Assembly: GCA_030040965.1 (NCBI GenBank)
Contig: JASHOT010000194.1
Location: 1 to 33,318, forward strand
Length of the DNA: 33,318 nt
Reading direction: 5' to 3'
Origin: Candidatus Sulfotelmatobacter sp.
GTDB taxonomy: Bacteria > Acidobacteriota > Terriglobia > Terriglobales > Acidobacteriaceae
Each line of letters starts with the position of its first letter. Within the stretch, counting starts at the first letter, position 1. This document shows positions 7,185 through 16,287 of this stretch, piece after piece. Both the position numbers and the translations under genes were made by a program. The notes below the pieces were generated by a model, which did not search any database, was not told where the DNA came from, and worked only from the letters and a program-made list of their open reading frames with translations.

Positions 7185-9284
7185 ATGAGTTGGGGCGTAT
7201 TCAAACGGTCGTTGTCGATCTCGGCGGCCTTGATCTCTGCAGCGCCGGCGATTGCGGGCGCATCCGGAGCCCAGGCATCCAGCCCGGTCAAGCCGCTTCC
7301 CACCTTTACGCATGCCAATCAAATCCGCAGATTGAGCCCTGAGGAGGCGTCACGGGGGTATCCAGTCCTGATTCGGGGAGTGATTACGATGGATGCCCCG
7401 GCACCTGACTTCTTCGTACAAGACGCAACCGCAGGCATTTATGTCGAAGGTAGTGATTTCCCCAAATTCACGCATGTGTTGGGCCAGTTTGTCGAAATCG
7501 AAGGAATAACCGGTCCTGGCAAGTTCGCGCCCGTAATCCGCGAAACAAAGCTGCACGTAGTGGGCAAAGGCGTTCTGCCAAAAGCACGCCTGTTTGTTTT
7601 TTCCGAATTGTCGAATGGACAGCAGGACAGCCAATGGGCTCAAGTGCGTGGCATAGTGCGATCGGTTGCGGTTGACCGAAATTCGTGGAGAGAGGGCACG
7701 CTGGCCATGCAAGTGGCAGCTGAAGGTGGGGAGTTCAACGTGCGTGTGCCCATCACACACGAGCAGGATTTTTCTTCCTGGATCGACAGCGAAGTCCTGA
7801 TCGAGGGCGTATGTGGCAGTCTTTATAACGCCAACCGACAACTTACCGGAATCCTGTTTTACGTGCCCCGCTTGAGCTTCATAAGAATCGAAACTGCCGC
7901 CACCAAAGAAGTGCCACTCTCGGAGTTGCTGCGATTTACTCCGGTCAACGGAACTCGGCACCGTGTGCGGATCCGTGGGATTGTCGGTTACCAGCAGGGC
8001 AACGCTCTTTTTCTGCAGAGTCAAGGCAAAGGTCTTCGTGTGCTGATGCAGTCCGATAGCGCACTCGGAATTGGCGACTTGGTCGATGCGCTCGGCTTTC
8101 CTGCCATGGGAGACTCCGCGCCGATTCTCGAAGACGCCGTTATTCATCGCTTAGGACATGAAAAATCCCCCCAAGCGCTTACGCTCAGGCTGGACGTTCC
8201 TTGGGAGCAGTTCGACGGCGCCCTTGTGACGACGGATGCCAAGTTGCTCAATCGGCAAGCCCAGCCCGATGGTCTTCGATTCACTTTTCAGGACGGCAAC
8301 TTGTTTTTCGATTCCGCACTTCCCGAAAACGCCTCCACCGAGCGGCTGAACTCGGTCCCGCTCAATAGCAATGTGCGAATCACTGGAATCTGTCTGGTCC
8401 GCAGCGGCGGCCTGTGGCGGACCCCACAATCATTTAGCATCCTGCTGCGCACGCCGGAGGACGTAATGGTTCTGTCAACTCCGTCGTGGTGGAATCTGGC
8501 CCACACACTCTGGATGCTGGGAGTCACAGTAGGGATTTTGTTCATGGTATTGGCGTGGGTCGTCGTGCTTGGCCGTCGCCTGCAGGACCAGATGACCGTC
8601 ATTCGCCAGAAGCGGAGAAGCGGCGCCGTCCTTGAGGAGCGCAACCGCATTGCTCGCGAACTGCACGATACTCTTGAACAGGAACTCGCCGGCATCACGA
8701 TGCAACTGGATCTTGCCGTGGACTGCTTTCAGCAGGCGCCGAATGTGGCCCGGCACGCATTGGAATCGGCTCGCGACATGTGCCGGCACAGCATGATTGA
8801 AGCGCGACGATCAGTATGGGATTTGCGCTGCCAATTGCTGGAAGATGGCGATCTTGTGTCCGCGCTTAAGCAAATCGTGGAACCGCTTCTACCGGTTGAC
8901 AGCAAAATCGAATTCCGGATTCAGGGAAATCCGGTGCGACTTCCCGCTCCGATGGAGATGAACCTGTTGCGCATTGGGCAAGAGGCAGTGGCTAACGCGG
9001 TGAAACACGGCGGCGCTCACGAGGTTGTCCTTGAATTGGTCTATCGTGCCAGCTCGGTTTGCCTTGCGGTGAGTGATGATGGCAAGGGTTTTGCCCTAAG
9101 CAAGACCGCGCGGATTGGGCATTTTGGACTTCTCGATATGAACGAGCGCGCACAGTCGATGGGCAGTCAGTTGAAGATTGAGAGTAAAGCCGGCTGCGGA
9201 ACGCGGATTACAGTTGAGGTTTCTGTGAACGCGAACGAAACTCCGGATGACGAACTCAAAGCCAATTCGAATTCTCGTAGTTGA
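7185..9284 (+). CDS. NarL-type sensor histidine kinase, OB-like repeat sensor
   Basis: This membrane sensor kinase has 699 residues from ATG 7185. A signal-like segment (SLSISAALISAAPAIAGA) precedes a large periplasmic region of about 400 residues. That region carries four related beta-rich stretches at about 59-120, 149-229, 259-322 and 346-404, each built like RGVIT, FVQD, VEIEGITG, and I read them as OB-fold-like repeats. One membrane helix follows at about 436-462. The kinase core has a HisKA_3 box with phospho-acceptor His494 in ARELHDTLEQELAG, an N-box (EAVANAVKHGGA) and a G-box (SDDGKGF). The start is uncertain: the frame is open to 6975, and no good ribosome site precedes 7185. It overlaps the response regulator by 38 bases, so the two form one operon. 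The likely input is an extracellular glycan or breakdown product, by inference from neighbours. Confidence 0.88.
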   Translation: MSWGVFKRSLSISAALISAAPAIAGASGAQASSPVKPLPTFTHANQIRRLSPEEASRGYPVLIRGVITMDAPAPDFFVQDATAGIYVEGSDFPKFTHVLGQFVEIEGITGPGKFAPVIRETKLHVVGKGVLPKARLFVFSELSNGQQDSQWAQVRGIVRSVAVDRNSWREGTLAMQVAAEGGEFNVRVPITHEQDFSSWIDSEVLIEGVCGSLYNANRQLTGILFYVPRLSFIRIETAATKEVPLSELLRFTPVNGTRHRVRIRGIVGYQQGNALFLQSQGKGLRVLMQSDSALGIGDLVDALGFPAMGDSAPILEDAVIHRLGHEKSPQALTLRLDVPWEQFDGALVTTDAKLLNRQAQPDGLRFTFQDGNLFFDSALPENASTERLNSVPLNSNVRITGICLVRSGGLWRTPQSFSILLRTPEDVMVLSTPSWWNLAHTLWMLGVTVGILFMVLAWVVVLGRRLQDQMTVIRQKRRSGAVLEERNRIARELHDTLEQELAGITMQLDLAVDCFQQAPNVARHALESARDMCRHSMIEARRSVWDLRCQLLEDGDLVSALKQIVEPLLPVDSKIEFRIQGNPVRLPAPMEMNLLRIGQEAVANAVKHGGAHEVVLELVYRASSVCLAVSDDGKGFALSKTARIGHFGLLDMNERAQSMGSQLKIESKAGCGTRITVEVSVNANETPDDELKANSNSRS

Positions 9285-9882
9285 CGATCACTTCATGGTC
9301 CGCATGGGCCTTTCGGCCTCGTTGAACGTTGAGGCCGACATGGAGGTTGTAGCGGAAGCAGGCAACGGTGAAGATGCCCTGCAGGCCTATCGCAAACACC
9401 TCCCTACCCTGGTGCTGATGGATCTCCGTCTCCCCGGGCGGAGTGGTACGGACTGCACAGCCGCCATCCTTCGAGAATTTCCCAACGCAGCCATCCTGAT
9501 GCTTTCCACCCATTCGGGAGAAGAGGAGATCTATCGCGCGATGCAGGCTGGGGCGAAAGGCTACATCGTCAAAAGCATTGTCCGCGAGGAATTGTTGCGA
9601 GCCGTGCGTGAGGTTCACGCCGGCGGCGTTTATGTCGACCCGATCGTGGCATCCCAACTCGAAGGACGAAGGTCTCACCGTTCTTTGAGCAGCCGCGAAA
9701 TCGAAGTGCTGCGGATGGTGGCTAAGGGGTTAGGGAACAAGGAAATTGCCAGCGCCCTGAACATCGCTGAGGTCACCGCAAAGCTGCACGTGAGCCACAT
9801 CCTTGAGAAGCTCAATGTGAAAGACCGCACCCAAGCCGCAACCGTAGCCCTGCAACGCGGCATTATTTCGCTGGAATTGTGA
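9247..9882 (+). CDS. NarL/FixJ-family response regulator
   Basis: This 211-residue DNA-binding regulator has a receiver domain at 7-120, with the acidic pair in LVVDDH, phospho-acceptor Asp59 in LVLMDLRLPG and Lys in KGYIVKS. A LuxR-type helix-turn-helix lies at about 145-205 (LSSREIEVLRMVAKGLGNKEIA, then VTAKLHVSHILEKL). It is the cognate partner of the kinase immediately upstream, with which it shares 38 bases. Its nearest downstream target is the big TonB receptor gene, 160 bases away, and the divergent GH30 gene is on the other side of the pair; control of either is inference. Confidence 0.95.
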   Translation: MTNSKPIRILVVDDHFMVRMGLSASLNVEADMEVVAEAGNGEDALQAYRKHLPTLVLMDLRLPGRSGTDCTAAILREFPNAAILMLSTHSGEEEIYRAMQAGAKGYIVKSIVREELLRAVREVHAGGVYVDPIVASQLEGRRSHRSLSSREIEVLRMVAKGLGNKEIASALNIAEVTAKLHVSHILEKLNVKDRTQAATVALQRGIISLEL

Positions 9883-9917
9883 CTTTCTGGCTGCGTTCCA
9901 CGACTACTGTACAAAAG

Positions 9918-9923
9918 TATACT
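9918..9923 (+). promoter_or_regulatory. Candidate -10 box before TonB receptor
   Basis: TATACT matches five of six consensus bases and lies 118 bases before the receptor's start at 10042, in the short gap after the response regulator. No convincing -35 box accompanies it, as expected for an activator-dependent promoter but equally for chance. Confidence 0.25.
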
Positions 9924-10041
9924 TGACCGCCACCCGCTAATTGATTTCTATTACAGCGTTTCGACTCGATGCAGGAACTGGCGCATTTGTGTGAGAAGCG
10001 CCTGTGTCTTGGTACAGCCGTTGGCAAATTCGGGGGCGGAA

Positions 10042-13000
10042 ATGAATTGGAATTCGCGGCGAGTCGTGGCGGTCGTAGCGTTCTCTCTGCTGTTCGTGTG
10101 CAGCTCCCTAGGGCAGTCCGACCGGGGTGCCATCGCTGGTACGGTACTTGACAGCACCGGAGCTGCGATCGCCGGAGCGTCGATCACGATCACGGGTGTC
10201 GATACTGGCAGCGTCTATAAGACCCAGTCGTCATCTTCCGGCGCCTACCATGTAAACGATCTTGCCATCGGCCGCTACAATGTCTCGGCTGAGGCTAGTG
10301 GCTTCAAAACCTCGGTCGAAAAAAACGTTGAGATCCAGATCAACACTGTTGCTTCCCTCAACATTACGCTGCAGCCCGGCAATGTGAAGGAAGAAGTGAC
10401 AGTTCTGGCCGATGCTCCCACGGTGCAGACCGACAGCTCCGATGTGGGAACGGTAGTAGAGGACAAGCAAATCCATGACCTGCCCCTGTCGCTGAATTCT
10501 ACCGGCCAGAGTTTTGTGCGGTCCCCTGAGACATTTATCTTCCTGACGCCCGGAACCATCGGGCAGGGAACGGTGGGCGACCATCCAGCTGCCGGCGTTT
10601 ACGAAACGAAGATCTCTGGTGGACAGAACTTCGGTTCGGAAATCCTGCTGGATGGAGCCAGCGTGCAGCGCATGGATTCCGGTACGGCGTTCGATCAGAC
10701 CGCTCCTTCCGTCGAGGCTCTGACTGAATTCAAGGTCACCACTGCAACGCCCTCAGCCCAGTTCGGCCATACCTCCGGTGGCGTTGAGAGTTTCACCACC
10801 AAATCGGGCACCAACAAGTATCATGGCAGCGTTTTCGAGTTGTTCCGCAACGAAGCGCTCGACGCTAACTCGTGGGACAACGATTTTGCCAATGCTCTGA
10901 CTCTTGAATCGGACGAGGCTGCGGGCTGTAACCCCAGTGTTCCACCTTGTACGCCTTTGACTCCCAAGCCTCGCGATCGGCAGAACGACTTCGGAGGTGC
11001 CTTGGGTGGTCCGGTCTGGATTCCCCACCTGTATAACGGGCACGATAAGACGTTCTTCTTCTTCGCCTGGGAGCAATACCGCAACCGCCGCGGTCTGTCG
11101 AACGACTTGTTAGATTTACCCACGGCGGCAGAGCGCACCGGCGATTTCTCCGCTTTGCTTGGGCCTGATACGGGAATACCGGACCCATGCAACCCGGGGC
11201 AAGACATATTCGTGGGAGAGATTTTTGATCCTACCACCACAAGGATAGGAACCGGCGGGCAGACCTGCCGTGATGCATTTCCTGGCAACAAGATCACAAA
11301 TATCAGCCCGGTTGCGCAAAAGATATTGGCCTATCTGCCACCAACCAACCTGACGGGAATTCCGAATGGCAACGGCGTTCCCGGAACCGTGCAGAACTTT
11401 CTCAATCCAGCGACCTTGGATCACGTCGTTACGACCCAGACCACTGTTCGCATCGACGAGAACGTGACGCAAAACCACAAGATGTTCTTTTCCTATAGCA
11501 GTCGCGAGCAGAACTTCCTGAATTCCAACAATTTCGACCTTCCCCCACCGCTTACCCCGGCGAATTATTACAACTATTACTTCACACACTACCTCCGCTA
11601 CGGATGGGATTACATTATCAGTCCCTCGCTGCTGAACCATGTGACAGTCGGATTTAACCGCATCTATACCGCCTCCAAGGCACCGAGCGTGAACGGATCG
11701 AACTGGGAGTCGGTGCTCGGTATCTCGGGCGCCAGCGGTCCGACCTTCCCGCAGTTCAGTTTCAATGCAGGAGTGGACGGAACGCCCTACAGCATGTGGA
11801 GCGACAACAACTACACCCTGCAGATTCCCAATGCCCTGGTTGTGGCGGACAGCATCTCCTGGACCAAGGGCCGTCATTCGGTGCGATTCGGTTTCGATTG
11901 GCGGTCTTACCAATACTCGGTGGAGGCTCCTGGAACAACCTCGCCTGCTTACACTTTTTCCTACAACGAAACGTCGTTCACTCCTCCCGCCCAGAATCCA
12001 AACAACAATCTGACCGGCGATCCGTTTGCCAGCTTCCTTATCGGCCAACCCGATATTGAGCAGCTCATGGTGACCTCTCACTACTCGCGCTGGGCTAATA
12101 ACTATTACGCCGTATACGCGCAAGACGACTTTAAGGTGCGTCAGGGTCTCACGCTCAACCTGGGACTGCGGTGGGACATCGAAACGCCGCGGCACGAGGC
12201 CGTCGGGGCGCAATCCGTCTTATCACTGACGGCCGCTAACCCGCTTACGCCAGGACAATCCGGAGCTTTGATTTACGGCAAGAGCGCCACAGGAGCTACG
12301 ACCTACTTCAAGAATTTCGGCCCGCGTATTGGTTTTGCCTACGCCCCAGCGGTCTGGAAGAACTTGACGGTGATTCGCGGAGCTTACAGCATCTACTACG
12401 CGCCGCTTACCTACTCCGACTTCGGTGACAATCTGAGCAGCGGGACAACGGCCAGTCCGAACTTCGAAAATGCGGATCACTTCACGCCGGTCAGTTCGCT
12501 CGATGCCGGATTCCCGGCCTATACACCGCCGAGCAACTCGCAAGACCCAACCCTGAATACCTTCACCACAAACGGCATTTATTACGTCGCGGCGAGCTAC
12601 GGACGGCCGGGCATGGTGCAGAACTGGGATCTGGAAGTGCAACACCAGATAGCGACCGACTTGATCTTCAGCATTGGCTATATTGGACAGCACGGTACTC
12701 GCCTGCGGTCGAACTTGGCGCAAGTCAACACCCCAAACCCTTTGTACAACAGCCTTGGGGCGGAGTTGGGCTACCAGGTCGACGGCTCTGACGGAAAAAA
12801 CGGACCGGCAATTCTGAGCTCACTCGGAGTTTCTGTACCCTCCTGGTTTACGCCGGGCTGGGGCAGTGGCACCTCGAATAACGTGATCGGACAGCTTCTG
12901 CGGCCCTTTCCGCAGTATTCGACCATCACGACCAACTGCTGCCTGGAGAACCTCGGGCAGTCCACTTACAACGCTTTGCAAACTGCACTGGAACGGCGCT

Positions 13001-13821
13001 TCCGCAACGGTTTGAACTTGCTAGCTTCGTACACATACTCGAAGACCATCACTGATGCCGACTCCTCGTTCTCTACCGAGACCGGCTTTAACTCCAGCGT
13101 CTTCGGAGCGCAGAACCCCTACAACCTGCGAGGCGAGAAAGCAGTCAGCTATCAAGACATTCCGCACGCCTTCGTTCTCAGCTATCTCTACGAATTCCCT
13201 GCCGGACCGGGCAAGCGGTTCCTGAGCCACGGCGTGCCCAGCAAGGTGGCCGGCGGATGGCAGGTCAGCGGGGTTCATCGTTACCAGGCCGGATCACCGA
13301 CCGTGATCAATGAATATGCAACGGCAAATCCGTTCAGCGGAGGAAACTACCGGTTGAGCCTGATTCCCGGCGTGCAAGTGCTCAACACAAATGCGGTGCA
13401 TTGGACTCCTTCGAGCAACCCAACATGGAACAGTGGCTGCACGGAGACGAATGGATTATTCAGTCCTGCGACAGGAAATGCCGGAAACGGTCCGGCAAAT
13501 TGCAACGCGTTCCTTGATCCAAGCGCTGCCTCGCTCAGCGCAGGCGGTGGATACGTCTTCGGCAATATCCCGGAAGTCGTTTCCTGGTGGCGAAGTCCCG
13601 GATACAGAAATGAAGACTTTGCTGTACTCAAACGAACTAACATTACGGAGACCAAAGACATCCTATTCAAACTCGATATCCCGAATGCATTCAACCGCCA
13701 CGTTTTCGGTGGTATTGACGGATGGCCGGGGGATCAGTTCTTTGGTGTCCCTGGCGGCAGCGGCCACACCGTTCTTAATGCGCCCAGACAAATACAGGCA
13801 ACCCTTCGCTACGAGTTTTGA
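10042..13821 (+). CDS. Oar-like TonB-dependent outer-membrane receptor
   Basis: This 1259-residue outer-membrane receptor is of the type expanded in Acidobacteria. Residues 1-24 form a Sec signal (MNWNSRRVVAVVAFSLLFVCSSLGQ). A carboxypeptidase-regulatory-like beta-sandwich follows at about 28-110 (GAIAGTVLDSTGAAIAGASITI, then IGRYNVSAEASGFK). A plug domain follows, including GGQNFGSEILLDGASVQ and VTTATPSAQFGHTSGGVESFTTKSGTNKYHGS, and the rest is beta barrel, ending in QIQATLRYEF with the terminal Phe expected for outer-membrane insertion. ATG 10042 is chosen for the signal and the GGGGGCGGA site; GTG 9991 is unlikely. Such receptors import bulky ligands such as oligosaccharides using TonB energy; the ligand is not known. 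It is followed by a strong terminator. Confidence 0.95.
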   Translation: MNWNSRRVVAVVAFSLLFVCSSLGQSDRGAIAGTVLDSTGAAIAGASITITGVDTGSVYKTQSSSSGAYHVNDLAIGRYNVSAEASGFKTSVEKNVEIQINTVASLNITLQPGNVKEEVTVLADAPTVQTDSSDVGTVVEDKQIHDLPLSLNSTGQSFVRSPETFIFLTPGTIGQGTVGDHPAAGVYETKISGGQNFGSEILLDGASVQRMDSGTAFDQTAPSVEALTEFKVTTATPSAQFGHTSGGVESFTTKSGTNKYHGSVFELFRNEALDANSWDNDFANALTLESDEAAGCNPSVPPCTPLTPKPRDRQNDFGGALGGPVWIPHLYNGHDKTFFFFAWEQYRNRRGLSNDLLDLPTAAERTGDFSALLGPDTGIPDPCNPGQDIFVGEIFDPTTTRIGTGGQTCRDAFPGNKITNISPVAQKILAYLPPTNLTGIPNGNGVPGTVQNFLNPATLDHVVTTQTTVRIDENVTQNHKMFFSYSSREQNFLNSNNFDLPPPLTPANYYNYYFTHYLRYGWDYIISPSLLNHVTVGFNRIYTASKAPSVNGSNWESVLGISGASGPTFPQFSFNAGVDGTPYSMWSDNNYTLQIPNALVVADSISWTKGRHSVRFGFDWRSYQYSVEAPGTTSPAYTFSYNETSFTPPAQNPNNNLTGDPFASFLIGQPDIEQLMVTSHYSRWANNYYAVYAQDDFKVRQGLTLNLGLRWDIETPRHEAVGAQSVLSLTAANPLTPGQSGALIYGKSATGATTYFKNFGPRIGFAYAPAVWKNLTVIRGAYSIYYAPLTYSDFGDNLSSGTTASPNFENADHFTPVSSLDAGFPAYTPPSNSQDPTLNTFTTNGIYYVAASYGRPGMVQNWDLEVQHQIATDLIFSIGYIGQHGTRLRSNLAQVNTPNPLYNSLGAELGYQVDGSDGKNGPAILSSLGVSVPSWFTPGWGSGTSNNVIGQLLRPFPQYSTITTNCCLENLGQSTYNALQTALERRFRNGLNLLASYTYSKTITDADSSFSTETGFNSSVFGAQNPYNLRGEKAVSYQDIPHAFVLSYLYEFPAGPGKRFLSHGVPSKVAGGWQVSGVHRYQAGSPTVINEYATANPFSGGNYRLSLIPGVQVLNTNAVHWTPSSNPTWNSGCTETNGLFSPATGNAGNGPANCNAFLDPSAASLSAGGGYVFGNIPEVVSWWRSPGYRNEDFAVLKRTNITETKDILFKLDIPNAFNRHVFGGIDGWPGDQFFGVPGGSGHTVLNAPRQIQATLRYEF

Positions 13822-13839
13822 CGTCGGATTCGTCTGGCA

Positions 13840-13875
13840 AATGGCTGGATGCCGGTTCCAGCCATTTTTCTTTTC
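13840..13875 (+). terminator. Rho-independent terminator after TonB receptor
   Basis: A perfect 10-bp stem (aatggctgga / tccagccatt) with a 7-base loop is followed by tttcttttc. It begins 18 bases after the receptor's stop. It implies that the downstream TPR gene, whose ATG is 30 bases later, has its own promoter or depends on read-through. Confidence 0.88.
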
Positions 13876-13904
13876 AAGATTGCTCCGAGATAGAATCTTT
13901 CCTC

Positions 13905-15155
13905 ATGAAGTGTTTCTGCGGTCAAGCCCAATTCTTTTCCGGTCGCTGTGAGCACATTTTCGCATCGTTTTTTGGGGCCGCGGGGGCCGCGGTTCTGCTT
14001 GCCGCGACTCAATCGTGGGCGCAGTCGTCCGCAGCAGCTGCCCAAGTTGAGCAGGCAACCTTTGAGCAGGCAACCCTGGATATGCGCTCGGGGAATCTTG
14101 AGGCTGCTGCCTCCGGTTTCGAAATGGTGATCCGCCACTCGCCGGCCTTCGCCGAGGCTCACTTCGATCTCGGCCTGGTCAACGAAGAGCGCGGCCATTA
14201 CGAAGACGCAATTGGCAATTTTGAAAAGGCGCTTACCCTCAAGCCTCATCTGCATGGGGCGAATCTTTTTCTGGGAATCAGCGAATTTCGGCTGAATCAT
14301 CTTGCAGAAGCGGTCGCAGCCGTCCAGAAAGAAACCGCGGCGTATCCCAAAGATGCCAACGCGTGGATGTGGCTGGGAGTGGTGCGTCTCGCGCAGGATC
14401 GTGCCGAAGATGCGGCCGAAGCGCTCGATCGCGCCGACAAGCTCAAGCCCGGCGACCAGGATATTCTGTATCACCGCGGTCGGGCTCACCTGCTGGTATC
14501 AAAAGATAGCTACGCCGAAATGTTCAAGGTCGATCCGCACTCCTGGCTCGTGCATCGTGTGCTGGCCCAGGCTAATGCGGAAGCCGAGCGGCATATAGAT
14601 GCCATCGCGGAGTATGAAGCCGCCATCCAACTTGCTCCCACACAACCGGGTTTGCACGAAGAACTGGGATCGGAGTACCGCAACGCCAACAAAATTCCAG
14701 AGGCAAAACAGGCCTTCCAGCGCGAACTGGAGATCGATCCCAATAACGTACTAGCGCGATATAAGCTGGGCGCGATCGCCGTCGAAGAAGGCGATGGAGC
14801 CACGGGAAAGCAACTGATGGAGGCGGCACAGCGAGAGAAACCCGGCCTCGTACACATGGACTACAACCTGGGACGCGCCGAGATGCTGTTGGGCAACGAT
14901 GATGCAGCAGCAAAACATTTCGAAATCACGGTGAAGACGGACACGACGGCGGAAGTTGTCGAGCAAGCCTGGTATCAGTTGGGAACAATCTATCGCCGCC
15001 AGCACCGAATGGATGAAGCCCGGAGTGCCATGGCGACATTTCAAAAATTGAAGGATGAAGATGCGGACAGAACGCAGCAACGTATGAAGAAACTGGTAGC
15101 GCCGAACGATGCCAGTTCAGCTGCGGCTCCCACGGAAACGCAAAACCCGCCGTAA
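13905..15155 (+). CDS. Secreted TPR-repeat protein
   Basis: This 416-residue protein has an N-terminal hydrophobic signal (FFGAAGAAVLLAATQSWAQ), so it is probably periplasmic or lipid-free surface-located. The remainder is a series of tetratricopeptide repeats, about eight, each with the W/LG-Y-A-F-A-P spacing (for example AFAEAHFDLGLVNEERGHYEDAIGNFEKAL is one repeat split by its turn). TPR arrays form superhelical protein-binding scaffolds. The start is ATG 13905, because the reading frame before it runs through the terminator. A 15-bp in-frame duplication (14049-14078) gives EQATFEQATL. It faces a second TPR gene tail to tail. Partner proteins are unknown; the receptor and CRTAC1 protein are candidates. 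Confidence 0.88.
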   Translation: MKCFCGQAQFFSGRCEHIFASFFGAAGAAVLLAATQSWAQSSAAAAQVEQATFEQATLDMRSGNLEAAASGFEMVIRHSPAFAEAHFDLGLVNEERGHYEDAIGNFEKALTLKPHLHGANLFLGISEFRLNHLAEAVAAVQKETAAYPKDANAWMWLGVVRLAQDRAEDAAEALDRADKLKPGDQDILYHRGRAHLLVSKDSYAEMFKVDPHSWLVHRVLAQANAEAERHIDAIAEYEAAIQLAPTQPGLHEELGSEYRNANKIPEAKQAFQRELEIDPNNVLARYKLGAIAVEEGDGATGKQLMEAAQREKPGLVHMDYNLGRAEMLLGNDDAAAKHFEITVKTDTTAEVVEQAWYQLGTIYRRQHRMDEARSAMATFQKLKDEDADRTQQRMKKLVAPNDASSAAAPTETQNPP

Positions 15156-15225
15156 ACTCCGAGCGCGGCTACCCTTGATCGTTTCAGGTGGCCGCTTTGC
15201 ATAAGTCCCGATTAAAGCTCTGCGC

Positions 15226-16287
15226 TCACTGATTCCGAGCTGGTGGAAGATTTTTCGTTGCACGGCTCTTAATCTCGGCCGTTCGCTGGAACTCTGCTTC
15301 CGCACGATCCATGGCGTGGATGTCTTTGTAGAGTCTTCCCAGTTGATAGTGAGCGACCGCATTCTCAGGATCAAGTTGCGTCGCCCGTTCCAGTTGCTGC
15401 TGCGCATCCTCAAGCCGTCCAATTTTGTGGTAGTAGATTCCCAGCGTCAAACGGCAATAAGCATTATCTGGCGCCAGCGCAACCGCCTTTTCAAGGGGCT
15501 CGATCGCCTCCTTGGTCTGTCCCTGTTCCATGAGAATGTTGCCCAGATTCACATAAGGCTGTTCGCTCGGCCGCAAGCTCTCCTTTTGCCACGCGATTGC
15601 TCTTCGGTAGGCTTCGATCGCCGCATCGAGTTCGCCGCTGGACTCGTGAACAAGGCCGAGGTTGGTTTCGGCTTTCACATTTTGTGGATCGAGATCAAGT
15701 ACTGTTTGAAAAGCCTTCCGCGCCTCAGCCAAGCGCGCTACCGTGTAGTAGGCGCGGCCCAGGGAATACCACGCGTCCACATTATGCGCGTCCATCGATG
15801 TGGCTTTTTCCAGCCACTTGATGGCATCGGGATAATCATCCAGGAGAACATAATCCAGCCCCACGATTTTTAAATCATCTGCGGTAGGCATTGTCATCGC
15901 AGCCGCTTTGGTGTACATCGCCAGTGACTCGCGCGGGTGATTCTGCCGGTGGAGAACAAAACCCAGCATATAAACCGCGTCGGAGGACTTAGGATGCGAG
16001 GGAACATAGCGTTGCAGTGCTTTTTCCGCTCCCGCGAAGTCCTGCAGGTGCACTAACGATTTTGCCTGGTAAAGAAGAGCGTCGGTTGCGCCGGGCGTGG
16101 CGGTCTCGGCCTGAGCAAACAGGAAAGCGGCGGATGAATAATCTCCCGCATGGAATGCAGCAAGTCCACGATCAAAAGCGCTGCCGGACTGCGCCGAGCC
16201 GCACAATCCGCTGAGAAACGCCGCTATGATGACGGAAAACAGAAGAAGCCTGGCTCGGCATGACTTCATGGCTTTGCCGATCTTCAC
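15226..16287 (-). CDS. Secreted TPR-repeat protein, coupled to CRTAC1 gene
   Basis: This 353-residue protein has a signal peptide (ARLLLFSVIIAAFLSGLCGSAQS) and about eight TPR units, including AWYSLGRAYYTVARLAEARKAF and AHYQLGRLYKDI. It is likely a periplasmic scaffold. The GTG start at 16287 shares bases with the TGA stop of the CRTAC1 gene (16284-16286), a GTGA overlap typical of translational coupling; ATG 16269 is an alternative six codons later. The two genes must be co-expressed. It lies tail to tail with the other TPR gene, with 70 bases between and no obvious terminator. Confidence 0.9.
   Translation of the reverse strand: MKIGKAMKSCRARLLLFSVIIAAFLSGLCGSAQSGSAFDRGLAAFHAGDYSSAAFLFAQAETATPGATDALLYQAKSLVHLQDFAGAEKALQRYVPSHPKSSDAVYMLGFVLHRQNHPRESLAMYTKAAAMTMPTADDLKIVGLDYVLLDDYPDAIKWLEKATSMDAHNVDAWYSLGRAYYTVARLAEARKAFQTVLDLDPQNVKAETNLGLVHESSGELDAAIEAYRRAIAWQKESLRPSEQPYVNLGNILMEQGQTKEAIEPLEKAVALAPDNAYCRLTLGIYYHKIGRLEDAQQQLERATQLDPENAVAHYQLGRLYKDIHAMDRAEAEFQRTAEIKSRATKNLPPARNQ

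Noticed and set aside
7350-8147. 265-codon minus-strand open frame inside the kinase
   Set aside because: It is antisense to the conserved sensor repeats and shows no motif or plausible start site.
11116-12213. 365-codon minus-strand open frame inside the large TonB receptor
   Set aside because: It lies wholly within a clear receptor gene and has no recognisable domain; composition alone explains its length.
14049-14078. 15-bp in-frame duplication in the first TPR gene
   Set aside because: It gives only a repeated EQAT(F/L) segment before the first TPR; common slippage with no evident consequence.
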